Assembly (NCBI RefSeq): GCF_900129965.1
Contig: NZ_FQXM01000007.1
Location: 62,001 to 126,000, forward strand
Source: Clostridium grantii DSM 8605
Lineage (GTDB): Bacteria; Bacillota; Clostridia; Clostridiales; Clostridiaceae
DNA length: 64,000 nt
Direction of reading: 5' to 3'
Position 1 is the first letter of the stretch. Every line of letters starts with the position of its first letter. The notes below the pieces were generated by a model, which worked only from the letters and a program-made list of their open reading frames with translations, was not told where the DNA came from and made no database searches. The position numbers and the translations under genes are program-made. Shown here one piece after another: positions 18,374 through 26,954 of the stretch.

Positions 18374-18820
18374 ATGCCTTTATTGAGCAGATTAACGGTA
18401 GTTTTTAAATTTGTATTTATTTTTTTGATTTATTTAATTATTTTCTTTTCACTAAAAATTATGTACAAGGATTTAAAAAAGGGAAAAGGTACTTCTAAAA
18501 AACAAAGTAAATCCTATGAGTTTGCACTAGAAGTATTAAAAGTTTCAAAAGATAATGCTACTTTAAAAGTGGGTTCAATTATCCCATTGAGAGATGATTT
18601 TTTTATTGGAAGAGATGAGAAAAACTCACTTCAACTTAATGATAATTTTGTGTCAAAAAAGCATGTTAAAATTTATTGGGATAAAGATTGTTTTGTAATT
18701 AAGGATTTGAATAGTACAAACGGAGTTATTATCAACGATGAAATTATTGATAGCGAAATGTACTTAGAAGTTGACGATAAAATTCAAATTGGAGCAAATC
18801 TATTTAAAGTAGTAGGTTGA
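18374..18820 (+). CDS. membrane-anchored FHA-domain protein
   Basis: A 148-residue protein with one N-terminal membrane segment (about 8-30) and a cytoplasmic forkhead-associated domain (about 70-140). FFIGRDEKNSLQLND, VSKKHVKIY and LNSTNGVIIND are the GR, SxxH and NG signatures of phosphothreonine binding. It is the first gene of a three-gene unit with a FtsW/RodA-type polymerase and a penicillin-binding protein; FHA proteins in this position are thought to link Ser/Thr kinase signalling to wall synthesis. The GTG at 18362 is an alternative start; ATG 18374 is preferred. Confidence 0.88.
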   Translation: MPLLSRLTVVFKFVFIFLIYLIIFFSLKIMYKDLKKGKGTSKKQSKSYEFALEVLKVSKDNATLKVGSIIPLRDDFFIGRDEKNSLQLNDNFVSKKHVKIYWDKDCFVIKDLNSTNGVIINDEIIDSEMYLEVDDKIQIGANLFKVVG

Positions 18821-18865
18821 TTAATTTGGGTTTTAACTATTATTTAGGATGTTTGAGGAATTTAT

Positions 18866-20146
18866 ATGAAAAAATCCATCGATGAAAGAAAATTGTTAAG
18901 GTGCACATATTTATTATGTATTTTGTTTTTTATTAATCTAAGTTTTTTGCAATGGCCCTTAGACTATCAAGCCATTGTAATGGCAGGTGTAATTTGTTTT
19001 GTAATAGCATATACCTACTTTATTGTAAGAAAATTTTTCCCTTATGGAGATAAGTATATACTAGTTTTTGCTTCAGTACTTTCTATAATAGGAATAGTTA
19101 TGATTTATAGAATTAGTCCTTCCACATCCATAAAACAGTTAGTTTGGTTTATGCTAGGAGAAACTATATTTGTAATAACGGTAGTAGTACTACCAGTAGT
19201 AAGAAAATATTCAAAAATGAGATATGTTTTTATGATCCTAACAATAATATTTATGTCCATGAGTTTTCTTTTTGGTACCACTAAAAATGGTGCTACTAAT
19301 TGGGTTATCATAGACAATATTAATTTAGGAATAATCCCTTTTTTGATTGATATTTTTAAAAAAATTGGATTATCAGAAAAATCATTGATTTTGTCAATAA
19401 GTTTTCAACCCTCAGAATTTGGGAAGATAGTTCTTGTAGCTTATCTAGCATCAGCTTTAAAGGATTATGAAAATTGGAGGGATTTAATAGAACCTGCTAT
19501 TATAGTTATGATTTCACTGGGTTTTATGGTACTTCAAAGGGATTTAGGTTCTGTGCTCATGTTTTTTGGGATATCATTAACTATGCTTTATATAGCCACA
19601 TCAAAATTTAAATATGTTATAATTTGTGGGGCTTTATCAATTATAGGAGCTATAGCTAGTTATAATCTATTTTACCATGTTAGGATTAGGATAATGATAT
19701 GGAAAGACCCTTGGTTGTATGCCACAGATGAGGGGTATCAGATTGTACAATCTATGATTTCTATAGCATCTGGAGGTTTGTTTGGAGCTGGTTTAGGTAA
19801 GGGATTTCCTAAATTTGTACCTATAAATACCACAGACTTTATATTCACAATAATATGTGAAGAAATGGGTATTTTAATGGGAATAGCTATTATAATTATC
19901 TATTTTTTATTATTCTATAGATGCATTAGAGTAGCAATAAGTTCAGATGACAATTTTACTGCTTTACTAGCTGTTGGATATAGTGCAATGATTGCTACAC
20001 AAGTGTTAGTAATTGTAGGAGGGGTAACTAAATTGATTCCTTTGACAGGTATAACATTGCCATTAGTTAGTTATGGTGGTAGTTCAATGGTAACAGTATT
20101 CTTTGCTTTGGGTATATTGCAAAAGATATCTGAGGAAAATAACTGA
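18866..20146 (+). CDS. SEDS-family peptidoglycan polymerase (FtsW/RodA/SpoVE)
   Basis: A 426-residue protein with about ten membrane segments that polymerises lipid II into glycan strands. QPSEFGKIVLVAYLA, the QRDLGSVLM loop and the C-terminal PLTGITLPLVSYGGSSM are diagnostic of the SEDS family. It pairs with the transpeptidase encoded 30 bases downstream. Which family member it is (FtsW, RodA or SpoVE) cannot be decided from sequence alone. The adjacent FHA gene and class B PBP match the pknB-type wall clusters of actinobacteria and some clostridia. Confidence 0.93.
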   Translation: MKKSIDERKLLRCTYLLCILFFINLSFLQWPLDYQAIVMAGVICFVIAYTYFIVRKFFPYGDKYILVFASVLSIIGIVMIYRISPSTSIKQLVWFMLGETIFVITVVVLPVVRKYSKMRYVFMILTIIFMSMSFLFGTTKNGATNWVIIDNINLGIIPFLIDIFKKIGLSEKSLILSISFQPSEFGKIVLVAYLASALKDYENWRDLIEPAIIVMISLGFMVLQRDLGSVLMFFGISLTMLYIATSKFKYVIICGALSIIGAIASYNLFYHVRIRIMIWKDPWLYATDEGYQIVQSMISIASGGLFGAGLGKGFPKFVPINTTDFIFTIICEEMGILMGIAIIIIYFLLFYRCIRVAISSDDNFTALLAVGYSAMIATQVLVIVGGVTKLIPLTGITLPLVSYGGSSMVTVFFALGILQKISEENN

Positions 20147-20176
20147 TGGAATTGATAATAATGAATGGAGAAATTT

Positions 20177-21586
20177 ATGAAGGATATTTCTAACAATGTA
20201 AAAAAGGTTGTCATGCTTTTCTTGATTTGTTTTATACTTTTGATAACATATTTATTTTATTTTGAGTTGGTAGAATCCCCAAGTATTAAGCAAAGTACCT
20301 ATAATAGAAGACTTTGGGCAAAAAGAGAGAGTGTGATTAGAGGAAGTATTTTAGATAGAAATAATAATATTCTAGCTAAAACTGAAGTGAATTCAGAGGG
20401 AAGTAGCAAAAGAATTTATCCTTATAAGGACATTTTTGTTCACGCTTTAGGATATGTTGAACCTAATTATGGAATAACAGGATTAGAAAAAAGTTTTGAT
20501 TCATACCTTATTGGAGAAGAACCTTTTGATGTTAGTACCTTACTGGATAATAGCAACCTAGGTAAAGGTTATGACATTAAAACTACTTTGGATTATAATG
20601 TTCAAAAAATGGCTTATGATATGCTTGGAGATAATAAGGGAGCTGTAGTGGTTATAAACCCACAAACAGGAGAAATAATTAGTTTGGTGTCAAAACCGTC
20701 ATATGACCCTATGGAATTAAATGCTAATTGGGAAGTTATATCTAAAGATGATAAAAATGCACCCATGATAAATAGAGCAACTACGGGAGTGTATCCCCCA
20801 GGCTCAACATTTAAGATAATTACGGCTGCATCGGCTTTAAGTAATATAAAAGATATTCAATCTAAAGAGTTTAAAGATGAAGGTGTTTTGAAGTTTAACG
20901 ATAATGAGCAAATAAGTAATTATGATAATAAAAAATATGGGAATATAAAACTTAACGAAGCTTTTGCTTTATCATCAAATGTAGTATTTGCAGGATTAGG
21001 TATTGATCTGGGAAATGGTAATTTAAAGGATACTGCTGAAAAGTTTTTATTTAATAATGAGATTAAAGTAGAAGGTGTTTCTGTTAGGCAAAGTACTTTT
21101 CCTTCTCTAGATAGTTTTAAAAAAGGAGAAATTGCTCAAAGTGCCATAGGACAAGGAACAGTTTTAGCAACACCATTTCAAATGGCATTAATAGCAGCAA
21201 CAATTGCTAATGATGGAATTATGAAAGAGTCATTTTTAGTATCGGAAGTCTTAGATGGAAATGGTTCAAGTATCAAGAGTTTTAATCAACAAAATTCTAC
21301 TAGAATTATACCAGCAGAAGATGCAAGTGTAATAAAAGGGTATATGAGAGAAGTTGTAGAAAATGGAACAGGTAGTAATGCAGCAATTGATGATATTCAG
21401 GTTTGTGGTAAAACAGGTACTGCTGAATACTCTTCAGATAAGGATAAAACTCATGCTTGGTTTGTAGGTTTTGCACCTATGGAAAATCCAAAGGTGGCTA
21501 TTGCTGTTATAGTCGAAGATGGAGGTACTGGTGGAAGTCTATCGGCTAAAATTGCTAGAGAAGTTATTAAAGAAGCACTTAAATAA
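20177..21586 (+). CDS. class B penicillin-binding protein (PbpA-like transpeptidase)
   Basis: A D,D-transpeptidase that cross-links peptidoglycan, 469 residues. A single N-terminal membrane anchor (about 10-32) precedes a short dimerisation region and the transpeptidase domain. The three active-site motifs are visible: STFK in YPPGSTFKII, SSN in ALSSNVVFAG and KTG in CGKTGTAEY. GGAG followed by AAATTT selects ATG 20177 over 20165. At this size it is a small class B PBP of the PbpA kind, the expected partner of the SEDS polymerase before it. Confidence 0.93.
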   Translation: MKDISNNVKKVVMLFLICFILLITYLFYFELVESPSIKQSTYNRRLWAKRESVIRGSILDRNNNILAKTEVNSEGSSKRIYPYKDIFVHALGYVEPNYGITGLEKSFDSYLIGEEPFDVSTLLDNSNLGKGYDIKTTLDYNVQKMAYDMLGDNKGAVVVINPQTGEIISLVSKPSYDPMELNANWEVISKDDKNAPMINRATTGVYPPGSTFKIITAASALSNIKDIQSKEFKDEGVLKFNDNEQISNYDNKKYGNIKLNEAFALSSNVVFAGLGIDLGNGNLKDTAEKFLFNNEIKVEGVSVRQSTFPSLDSFKKGEIAQSAIGQGTVLATPFQMALIAATIANDGIMKESFLVSEVLDGNGSSIKSFNQQNSTRIIPAEDASVIKGYMREVVENGTGSNAAIDDIQVCGKTGTAEYSSDKDKTHAWFVGFAPMENPKVAIAVIVEDGGTGGSLSAKIAREVIKEALK

Positions 21587-21589
21587 TTA

Positions 21590-21632
21590 AAAATAAAGTA
21601 ACTCTATTGATTGTAATAGGGTTATTTTATTT
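21590..21632 (+). terminator. terminator after the PBP gene
   Basis: An 18-base stem with two G-U pairs, starting AAATAAAGTAACTCTATT at 21591, is closed by a short loop and followed by T-rich sequence. Confidence 0.75.
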
Positions 21633-21668
21633 TGGGAAGATTATTAAAGGATATAAAATTTGAAATAT

Positions 21669-21698
21669 TTGTGAACGTACGTTCTTTTGTGGTATAAT
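21669..21698 (+). promoter_or_regulatory. LexA-controlled promoter of the ydjM-like/uvrC unit
   Basis: TTGTGA (21669-21674) and TATAAT (21693-21698) are 18 bases apart. The perfect palindrome GAACGTACGTTC (21673-21684) overlaps the -35 and fills half the spacer, matching the Gram-positive LexA core GAAC-N4-GTTC. Repression by LexA and DNA-damage induction follow from the position; the inference is strengthened by uvrC in the unit. Confidence 0.8.
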
Positions 21699-21758
21699 AA
21701 AATATTAGCATAGTTAAAATAATATTTTTAAACTATAAAAATAAACTAAGGAGAAATT

Positions 21759-22358
21759 ATGAAAGGAAAGACACACATAGGATTAGGTACTATAACATAT
21801 GTTTCTCTTTGTGATAAATTAGGCGGCTTTAGCTATATTGGATTTTTAATAGTTATAATATCTTCATTACTTCCAGATATAGATCACCCAAAGAGTACAT
21901 TTAATAAATATATACTTCCCATAAAAAACAAAAAAACAAAAAAGTCAGTTTATTTATCTTTTGCAATAATAATTTTATGGTATGATTTAATAAAAGGAGA
22001 TATGCCGGTTCTTCGGGTGGCGGCTATTGCTTTAATATTAATAGCTTTTTCTAGTCATAGAAATGGATTTACTCATAGCATATTTTCTATGATAGTATTT
22101 ATTATATTAGCAGGTTATCTAGAATTTATATTTAAGTGGAATTATATAGTTGAGTATATTTCAATAGGTTATGGTATGCATCTAGTAGGGGATATGCTAA
22201 CAGTTCAAGGGGTTCCTATTTTATATCCCCTAGTAAAAAAGAAAATAAAATTTCCTTTAACTATAAAAATGAATACTAAAATAGGAAATTTTATAGAAGA
22301 ATTTATTTTGATTTTATGTTTGATTTATTTAATATATTATTTACCAAGAAAAATATGA
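21759..22358 (+). CDS. YdjM-family (LexA-regulated type) membrane protein, putative metal-dependent hydrolase
   Basis: A 199-residue protein with about four or five membrane segments. KGKTHIGLG, PDIDHPKST, SSHRNGFTHS and YGMHLVGDMLT are the His/Asp motifs of the YdjM/DUF457 metal-dependent hydrolase family. Escherichia coli ydjM is a LexA-regulated inner-membrane gene of unknown role, and this copy also sits behind a perfect LexA box. It is 20 bases upstream of uvrC and probably co-transcribed with it. The substrate is unknown. Confidence 0.88.
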   Translation: MKGKTHIGLGTITYVSLCDKLGGFSYIGFLIVIISSLLPDIDHPKSTFNKYILPIKNKKTKKSVYLSFAIIILWYDLIKGDMPVLRVAAIALILIAFSSHRNGFTHSIFSMIVFIILAGYLEFIFKWNYIVEYISIGYGMHLVGDMLTVQGVPILYPLVKKKIKFPLTIKMNTKIGNFIEEFILILCLIYLIYYLPRKI

Positions 22359-22378
22359 CTTAAAGAGTAGGTGTTTTT

Positions 22379-24244
22379 ATGTTTGACTTTCAGTACCATA
22401 TTAAAAATTTACCAGAGAAACCTGGTGTTTATATAATGAAAAATTCTAAAGGTGAAATTATTTATATAGGTAAAGCTAAGATATTGAAGAATAGAGTTTC
22501 ACAATATTTTAGAAGTCAAAAAAATTCACCAGAAAAAGTTAAGGCAATGGTTAAGAATATTTCTGAATTTGAATATATAATTACAGATTCTGAAATGGAA
22601 GCTTTGATTTTAGAATGTAATCTTATAAAGAAACATAGGCCAAGATATAATATTCTTTTAAAGGATGATAAACATTACCCTTTTATTAAAATAACTATAA
22701 ATGAAGATTTCCCAAGGGTTTTTGTAAGTAGAATGAGAGTTAGAGATGGAGCAAAGTATTTTGGACCATATCCAAGCCAAGGAGCTGTTTACGAAACTTT
22801 AGAGCTTATAAAAAAAATCTTTCCTATTAGAACATGCAGAAGAGTTATAAAAGAAGATGGACCAGAAACAAGACCTTGCTTAAACTATTATATTAATTTG
22901 TGTAAAGCTCCTTGTGCAAAGAAAATTTCTAAAGAAGATTACAAAGAAATAATTAAAAGTATTATGGATTTGCTAACGGGTAAGGATAATAATATAATAA
23001 AGGAACTGGAAATAAATATGAATAAAGCGGCTGAAGAATTGGACTTTGAGAAAGCAGCTGAATTTAGAGATAAAATTGCGGCTATTGAGAAAATAAGGGA
23101 AAGTCAAAAGATTATTCTTAGTAATTTTGATAATGAGGACTTTATTAATATTTATAGTGAAGGCAATATCACTTGTGCTCAAATCTTTTTTGTGAGAGAA
23201 GGAAAAATAATTGGCAATGAGCATTTTATAATTGAGAATATTTTGGAATTAGATGAGGAAGAAATAATAGATAATTTTATAAAAGAATTTTATAGTGGAA
23301 CTGCTTTTATACCTAAAAATATTTATGTACCATTTTTAAAAGAAACTGACTTATTAGAAGAATGGCTTTCAGCTAAAAGAAAAGCGAAGGTAGGTATTAA
23401 GATTCCTCAAATGGGTGATAAGAAAAAACTTTTAAATATGGTGGGGATAAATGCAAAAAATACTTTTAATAACTTCAAACTGAAGTTGCTTAAAGAAAAG
23501 CATCAAGGAGAGTCGGTTCTTCTAGAGTTATCAAAATTAGTTAATTTAGAAAATCTTCCTGAGAGAATAGAAGCTTATGATATTTCTAACATTCAAGGGG
23601 TTGATTCTGTGGGAACCATGGTGGTATTCGAGGGAGGAAAACCTAAAAATAGTGATTATAGAAGATTTAAAATTAAAAGTGTAAAAGGTGCGGATGATTA
23701 TCAAAGTATGTATGAAATTCTTCACAGAAGATTCAAAAGAGGAATTGATGAGATAAATTTAATTCAAAATAAAGAATTGGATTTTACAAATGGGAAGTTC
23801 TCTGTTTTCCCTGATTTGATTCTTATGGATGGTGGTAAGGGTCAGGTTAATATAGCCTTAGAAGTGTTAAAATCTCTTAACATAAGCATCCCAGTGTGTG
23901 GAATGGTTAAAGATGATAAACACAAAACTAAAGCTTTGGTGTATAATAATAGGGAAATAGAAATAAAATCTAATAAAGAAATTTATAAATTTATAACAAG
24001 AATTCAGGATGAAGTGCATAGGTTTGCTATTACATATCATAGAAGTTTAAGAGATAAAAGAGTACTACATTCTGTACTTGAAGATATACCGAATATTGGA
24101 GCGGTTAGAAGAAAAGAATTATTGAAGAAATTTGGAAGTATAGATAATATAAAAAAAGCAAAATTTGAAGAGCTAATTGCTACAGAATCTATTAATGAGG
24201 TGGCAGCTAAAAGTATTTTGGATTTTTTTCATAAAAATAAATAA
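22379..24244 (+). CDS. uvrC: UvrABC excision nuclease subunit C
   Basis: UvrC makes both incisions around damaged DNA. The 621-residue protein shows the GIY-YIG nuclease for the 3' cut at the N-terminus (GVYIMKNSKGEIIYIGKAK), a UVR motif (about 205-240) that binds UvrB, the RNase H-like 5' nuclease domain (YDISNIQG, LILMDGGKGQVN) and a C-terminal tandem helix-hairpin-helix (IPNIGAVRRKELLKKFG). AGTAGGTG precedes the ATG. Confidence 0.97.
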   Translation: MFDFQYHIKNLPEKPGVYIMKNSKGEIIYIGKAKILKNRVSQYFRSQKNSPEKVKAMVKNISEFEYIITDSEMEALILECNLIKKHRPRYNILLKDDKHYPFIKITINEDFPRVFVSRMRVRDGAKYFGPYPSQGAVYETLELIKKIFPIRTCRRVIKEDGPETRPCLNYYINLCKAPCAKKISKEDYKEIIKSIMDLLTGKDNNIIKELEINMNKAAEELDFEKAAEFRDKIAAIEKIRESQKIILSNFDNEDFINIYSEGNITCAQIFFVREGKIIGNEHFIIENILELDEEEIIDNFIKEFYSGTAFIPKNIYVPFLKETDLLEEWLSAKRKAKVGIKIPQMGDKKKLLNMVGINAKNTFNNFKLKLLKEKHQGESVLLELSKLVNLENLPERIEAYDISNIQGVDSVGTMVVFEGGKPKNSDYRRFKIKSVKGADDYQSMYEILHRRFKRGIDEINLIQNKELDFTNGKFSVFPDLILMDGGKGQVNIALEVLKSLNISIPVCGMVKDDKHKTKALVYNNREIEIKSNKEIYKFITRIQDEVHRFAITYHRSLRDKRVLHSVLEDIPNIGAVRRKELLKKFGSIDNIKKAKFEELIATESINEVAAKSILDFFHKNK

Positions 24245-24257
24245 ATGAGGTGGTTTA

Positions 24258-24989
24258 ATGAAATATTTAATCGATGTACACACTCACACTATAGCTAGTG
24301 GGCATGCTTATAGCACATTAACTGAAAATGCTAAACAAGCATCAGAAATAGGACTTAAAGTATTAGGAACAACTGAACATGGACCTACCATGTATGATTC
24401 ACCACATCCTTGGTATTTTGGAAACTACAGAGTATTACCAAGAGAATTATTTGGTGTTACAATGCTTTATGGTTGTGAAGCTAATATAATTAAAAGTAAT
24501 GGTGAATTAGATTTGCCTTTAGAATATCAAAAAACTGTGGATATTCTCATTGCTTCTCTTCATGATATATGTTTTGAACCAAATACAAGAGATAAAAATA
24601 CTGAAGCAGTATTAAATGCTATGGAGAATCCATACATTGATATATTAGGACATTTAGGTAATCCAACATACCCAATATGGGAAGAAAAAATTATTCAAAA
24701 GGCTAAAGAAAAAAATATATTGATAGAATTCAATAATAGTTCAATGACTACATCAAGACCAGGAAGTAGACAATACTGCAAAAAAATAGCTGAATTATGT
24801 AAAGAAAATGGAAATATGGTAATACTTAATACAGATTCACATTTTAATTTGCATATTGGTCAATTTCAGCAAGTACATGAGTTAATGCAGGAAGTTGAAA
24901 TGCCGGATGATAAAATAATAAATATTGATGAAAATAGAATAATAGAATATTTAAAATCTAAAGGTAAGTTAAAAGATATGAATAACTAA
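24258..24989 (+). CDS. PHP-domain phosphatase/hydrolase, YcdX-like
   Basis: A 243-residue metal-dependent hydrolase of the PHP superfamily. DVHTHTIASGHAYSTL at the N-terminus, TTEHGP, HDICF, GHLGNP and NTDSHFNLHIG supply the His and Asp residues that bind three metals. This matches YcdX-type proteins and not histidinol phosphatase. The substrate is unknown; phosphoesters are likely. It lies 13 bases after uvrC and 18 before murB, in one transcription unit. Confidence 0.88.
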   Translation: MKYLIDVHTHTIASGHAYSTLTENAKQASEIGLKVLGTTEHGPTMYDSPHPWYFGNYRVLPRELFGVTMLYGCEANIIKSNGELDLPLEYQKTVDILIASLHDICFEPNTRDKNTEAVLNAMENPYIDILGHLGNPTYPIWEEKIIQKAKEKNILIEFNNSSMTTSRPGSRQYCKKIAELCKENGNMVILNTDSHFNLHIGQFQQVHELMQEVEMPDDKIINIDENRIIEYLKSKGKLKDMNN

Positions 24990-25007
24990 TAAATAAGGAG
25001 AAATTTA

Positions 25008-25922
25008 ATGCATTTAAATAAAAGATTTATGGAGGAAGTATATAAGATATTTCCACAAAATAATGTTAAACTTGATGAGCTTATGAAAAAGCACACATCC
25101 TTCAAAGTAGGAGGTCCGGCGGATTGTTTAGTAATTCCCAAAAATTATGATCAAATAGCTGAAATAATAAAATTATGCATAGCTTATAATGAACCATGTT
25201 TTATTATGGGTAATGGATCTAATTTGTTAGTAAGAGATGGTGGAATAAGAGGAGTAGTAGTAAAATTAACAGAATTAAAAGAAATAAAAGTTGAAAATAA
25301 CAAAATAATTGTTCAATGTGGAGCGTTATTAACAAATGTTAGTATGGCAGCTTTAAATGCTGAGTTAAAAGATTTTGAATTTGCATGTGGGATACCTGGT
25401 ACAATAGGAGGAGCAGTTGCAATGAATGCCGGAGCTTACAATGGAGAAATTGCAAATGTAATAGAAAGTGCAACAGTTGTAGATAAAGAAGGTAATATAT
25501 TAAAACTTTCTAAACAACAATTAGAATTAGGTTATAGAACTAGCATTATTCTTAAAAAAGGATATACAGTTTTACAAGCTACTTTTTCACTACAAAAAGG
25601 AAATTACAAAGAAATCAAGGAAATTATTGATGACTTAATGAATAAAAGAGTTACAAAGCAGCCATTAGAATTTGCTTCAGCGGGAAGTACATTTAAAAGA
25701 CCAGAAGGATATTTTGCAGGTAAGCTAATAGAAGATTCAGGACTTAAAGGAAAATGCTTTGGGGATGCACAAGTATCTGTGAAACATTCGGGATTTATTA
25801 TAAATAAAGGAAATGCTAAAGCACAGGATATTTTGAATCTTATAAATCATGTGCAAAATACTGTAAAACAAAATTATGGAGTAGATTTAAAGACAGAAGT
25901 AAGAATTATTGGGGAAGAATAG
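25008..25922 (+). CDS. murB: UDP-N-acetylenolpyruvoylglucosamine reductase MurB
   Basis: A FAD enzyme that reduces enolpyruvyl-UDP-GlcNAc to UDP-MurNAc in the second committed step of peptidoglycan synthesis. The 304 residues fit the short, type II MurB. HTSFKVGGPADCLV and GNGSNLLVRDGG are the FAD-binding motifs, GIPGTIGGAVAMNAGAY is diagnostic, and ASAGSTFKRPEG holds the catalytic serine. AAGGAG precedes the ATG. A terminator follows. Confidence 0.97.
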   Translation: MHLNKRFMEEVYKIFPQNNVKLDELMKKHTSFKVGGPADCLVIPKNYDQIAEIIKLCIAYNEPCFIMGNGSNLLVRDGGIRGVVVKLTELKEIKVENNKIIVQCGALLTNVSMAALNAELKDFEFACGIPGTIGGAVAMNAGAYNGEIANVIESATVVDKEGNILKLSKQQLELGYRTSIILKKGYTVLQATFSLQKGNYKEIKEIIDDLMNKRVTKQPLEFASAGSTFKRPEGYFAGKLIEDSGLKGKCFGDAQVSVKHSGFIINKGNAKAQDILNLINHVQNTVKQNYGVDLKTEVRIIGEE

Positions 25923-25925
25923 AGG

Positions 25926-25950
25926 GAAGCACCTTGTTGAGGTGCTTCTT
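25926..25950 (+). terminator. terminator after murB
   Basis: GAAGCACCT (25926-25934) pairs with AGGTGCTTC (25940-25948) around a TGTTG loop; the T tract is short (TT then TAAG), so it may be leaky. Confidence 0.7.
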
Positions 25951-26069
25951 TAAGTTGGATGATTTGTGAGTGATATAAATATTTATTTTATATTGTAATT
26001 TAATTGTAATTGGGTTGAAATATAATTTATAATAAACATAAGTAGTTAAAAGTAATTAGGAGGATTTAT

Positions 26070-26954
26070 ATGAGATTTGTTATAGTTACAGGATTATCAG
26101 GTGCAGGAAAAACAGGTGCCATAAGAAGTTTAGAGGATTTAGGATATTTTTGTATAGATAATTTACCTCCAACTTTAATCCCAAAATTTGCAGAAGTTTG
26201 TTATCAAACAGATGGAAAAATAAGCAAAATTGCTTTAGTAATAGATATTAGAGGGAGAGAGTTTTTTGACGCACTTTTTGAAAGTCTTAAACACTTGGAA
26301 GAAAAAGAATATTCATATGAAATAATATTTTTAGAAGCCAAAGATGAAGTTTTAGTAAAAAGATACAAAGAATCAAGAAGAAAGCATCCACTAGCACCTG
26401 ATGGTAGAATTTTAAAGGGCATTGAATTAGAGAGAAGAAAATTAAATGAAGTTAAGTATAAGGCTACACATGTTATAGATACATCAGCATTAACTGTTAG
26501 AGAATTAAAAGAAAAAGTGGATAGAATATTTGGGGATGAAGCGCAATTAGAAAATAAATTAATGGTTACAGTATTGTCATTTGGATTTAAATATGGGCTA
26601 CCAGTGGATTCTGACTTATTGTTTGATGTTAGATTTTTGCCTAATCCATTCTATATACCAGAATTAAAACCTTTTTCAGGAAATGACCAGGAAGTAAAGG
26701 ATTATGTTTTGAGTTTTAAAGAAACACAAGTTTTTATAGATAAATTAACAGATATGCTAGTATTTTTAATGCCTAACTATCTTAAAGAAGGCAAGAGGCA
26801 ATTAATTGTATCTATCGGTTGTACTGGTGGAAGGCATAGATCTGTAACTATAGCCAATGAAATGCACAAGATTTTAGAAAATATCGGAGTCAAAGTTAAT
26901 ATTGAACATAGGGATATTAATGAGGATGTTTATAAAAGCGGAAATAAATTATGA
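26070..26954 (+). CDS. rapZ: RNase adapter / nucleotide-binding protein RapZ (YvcJ)
   Basis: A 294-residue P-loop protein. GLSGAGKTGAIRSLEDLGYF at the N-terminus is the nucleotide-binding loop, and SIGCTGGRHRSVTIAN in the C-terminal half is the family signature. In E. coli RapZ guides RNase E to the GlmZ small RNA; in Firmicutes the homologue YvcJ binds ATP/GTP and affects competence, and its RNA role is unclear. AGGAGG precedes the ATG. It overlaps yvcK by four bases, forming the conserved rapZ-yvcK-whiA cluster. Confidence 0.96.
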   Translation: MRFVIVTGLSGAGKTGAIRSLEDLGYFCIDNLPPTLIPKFAEVCYQTDGKISKIALVIDIRGREFFDALFESLKHLEEKEYSYEIIFLEAKDEVLVKRYKESRRKHPLAPDGRILKGIELERRKLNEVKYKATHVIDTSALTVRELKEKVDRIFGDEAQLENKLMVTVLSFGFKYGLPVDSDLLFDVRFLPNPFYIPELKPFSGNDQEVKDYVLSFKETQVFIDKLTDMLVFLMPNYLKEGKRQLIVSIGCTGGRHRSVTIANEMHKILENIGVKVNIEHRDINEDVYKSGNKL

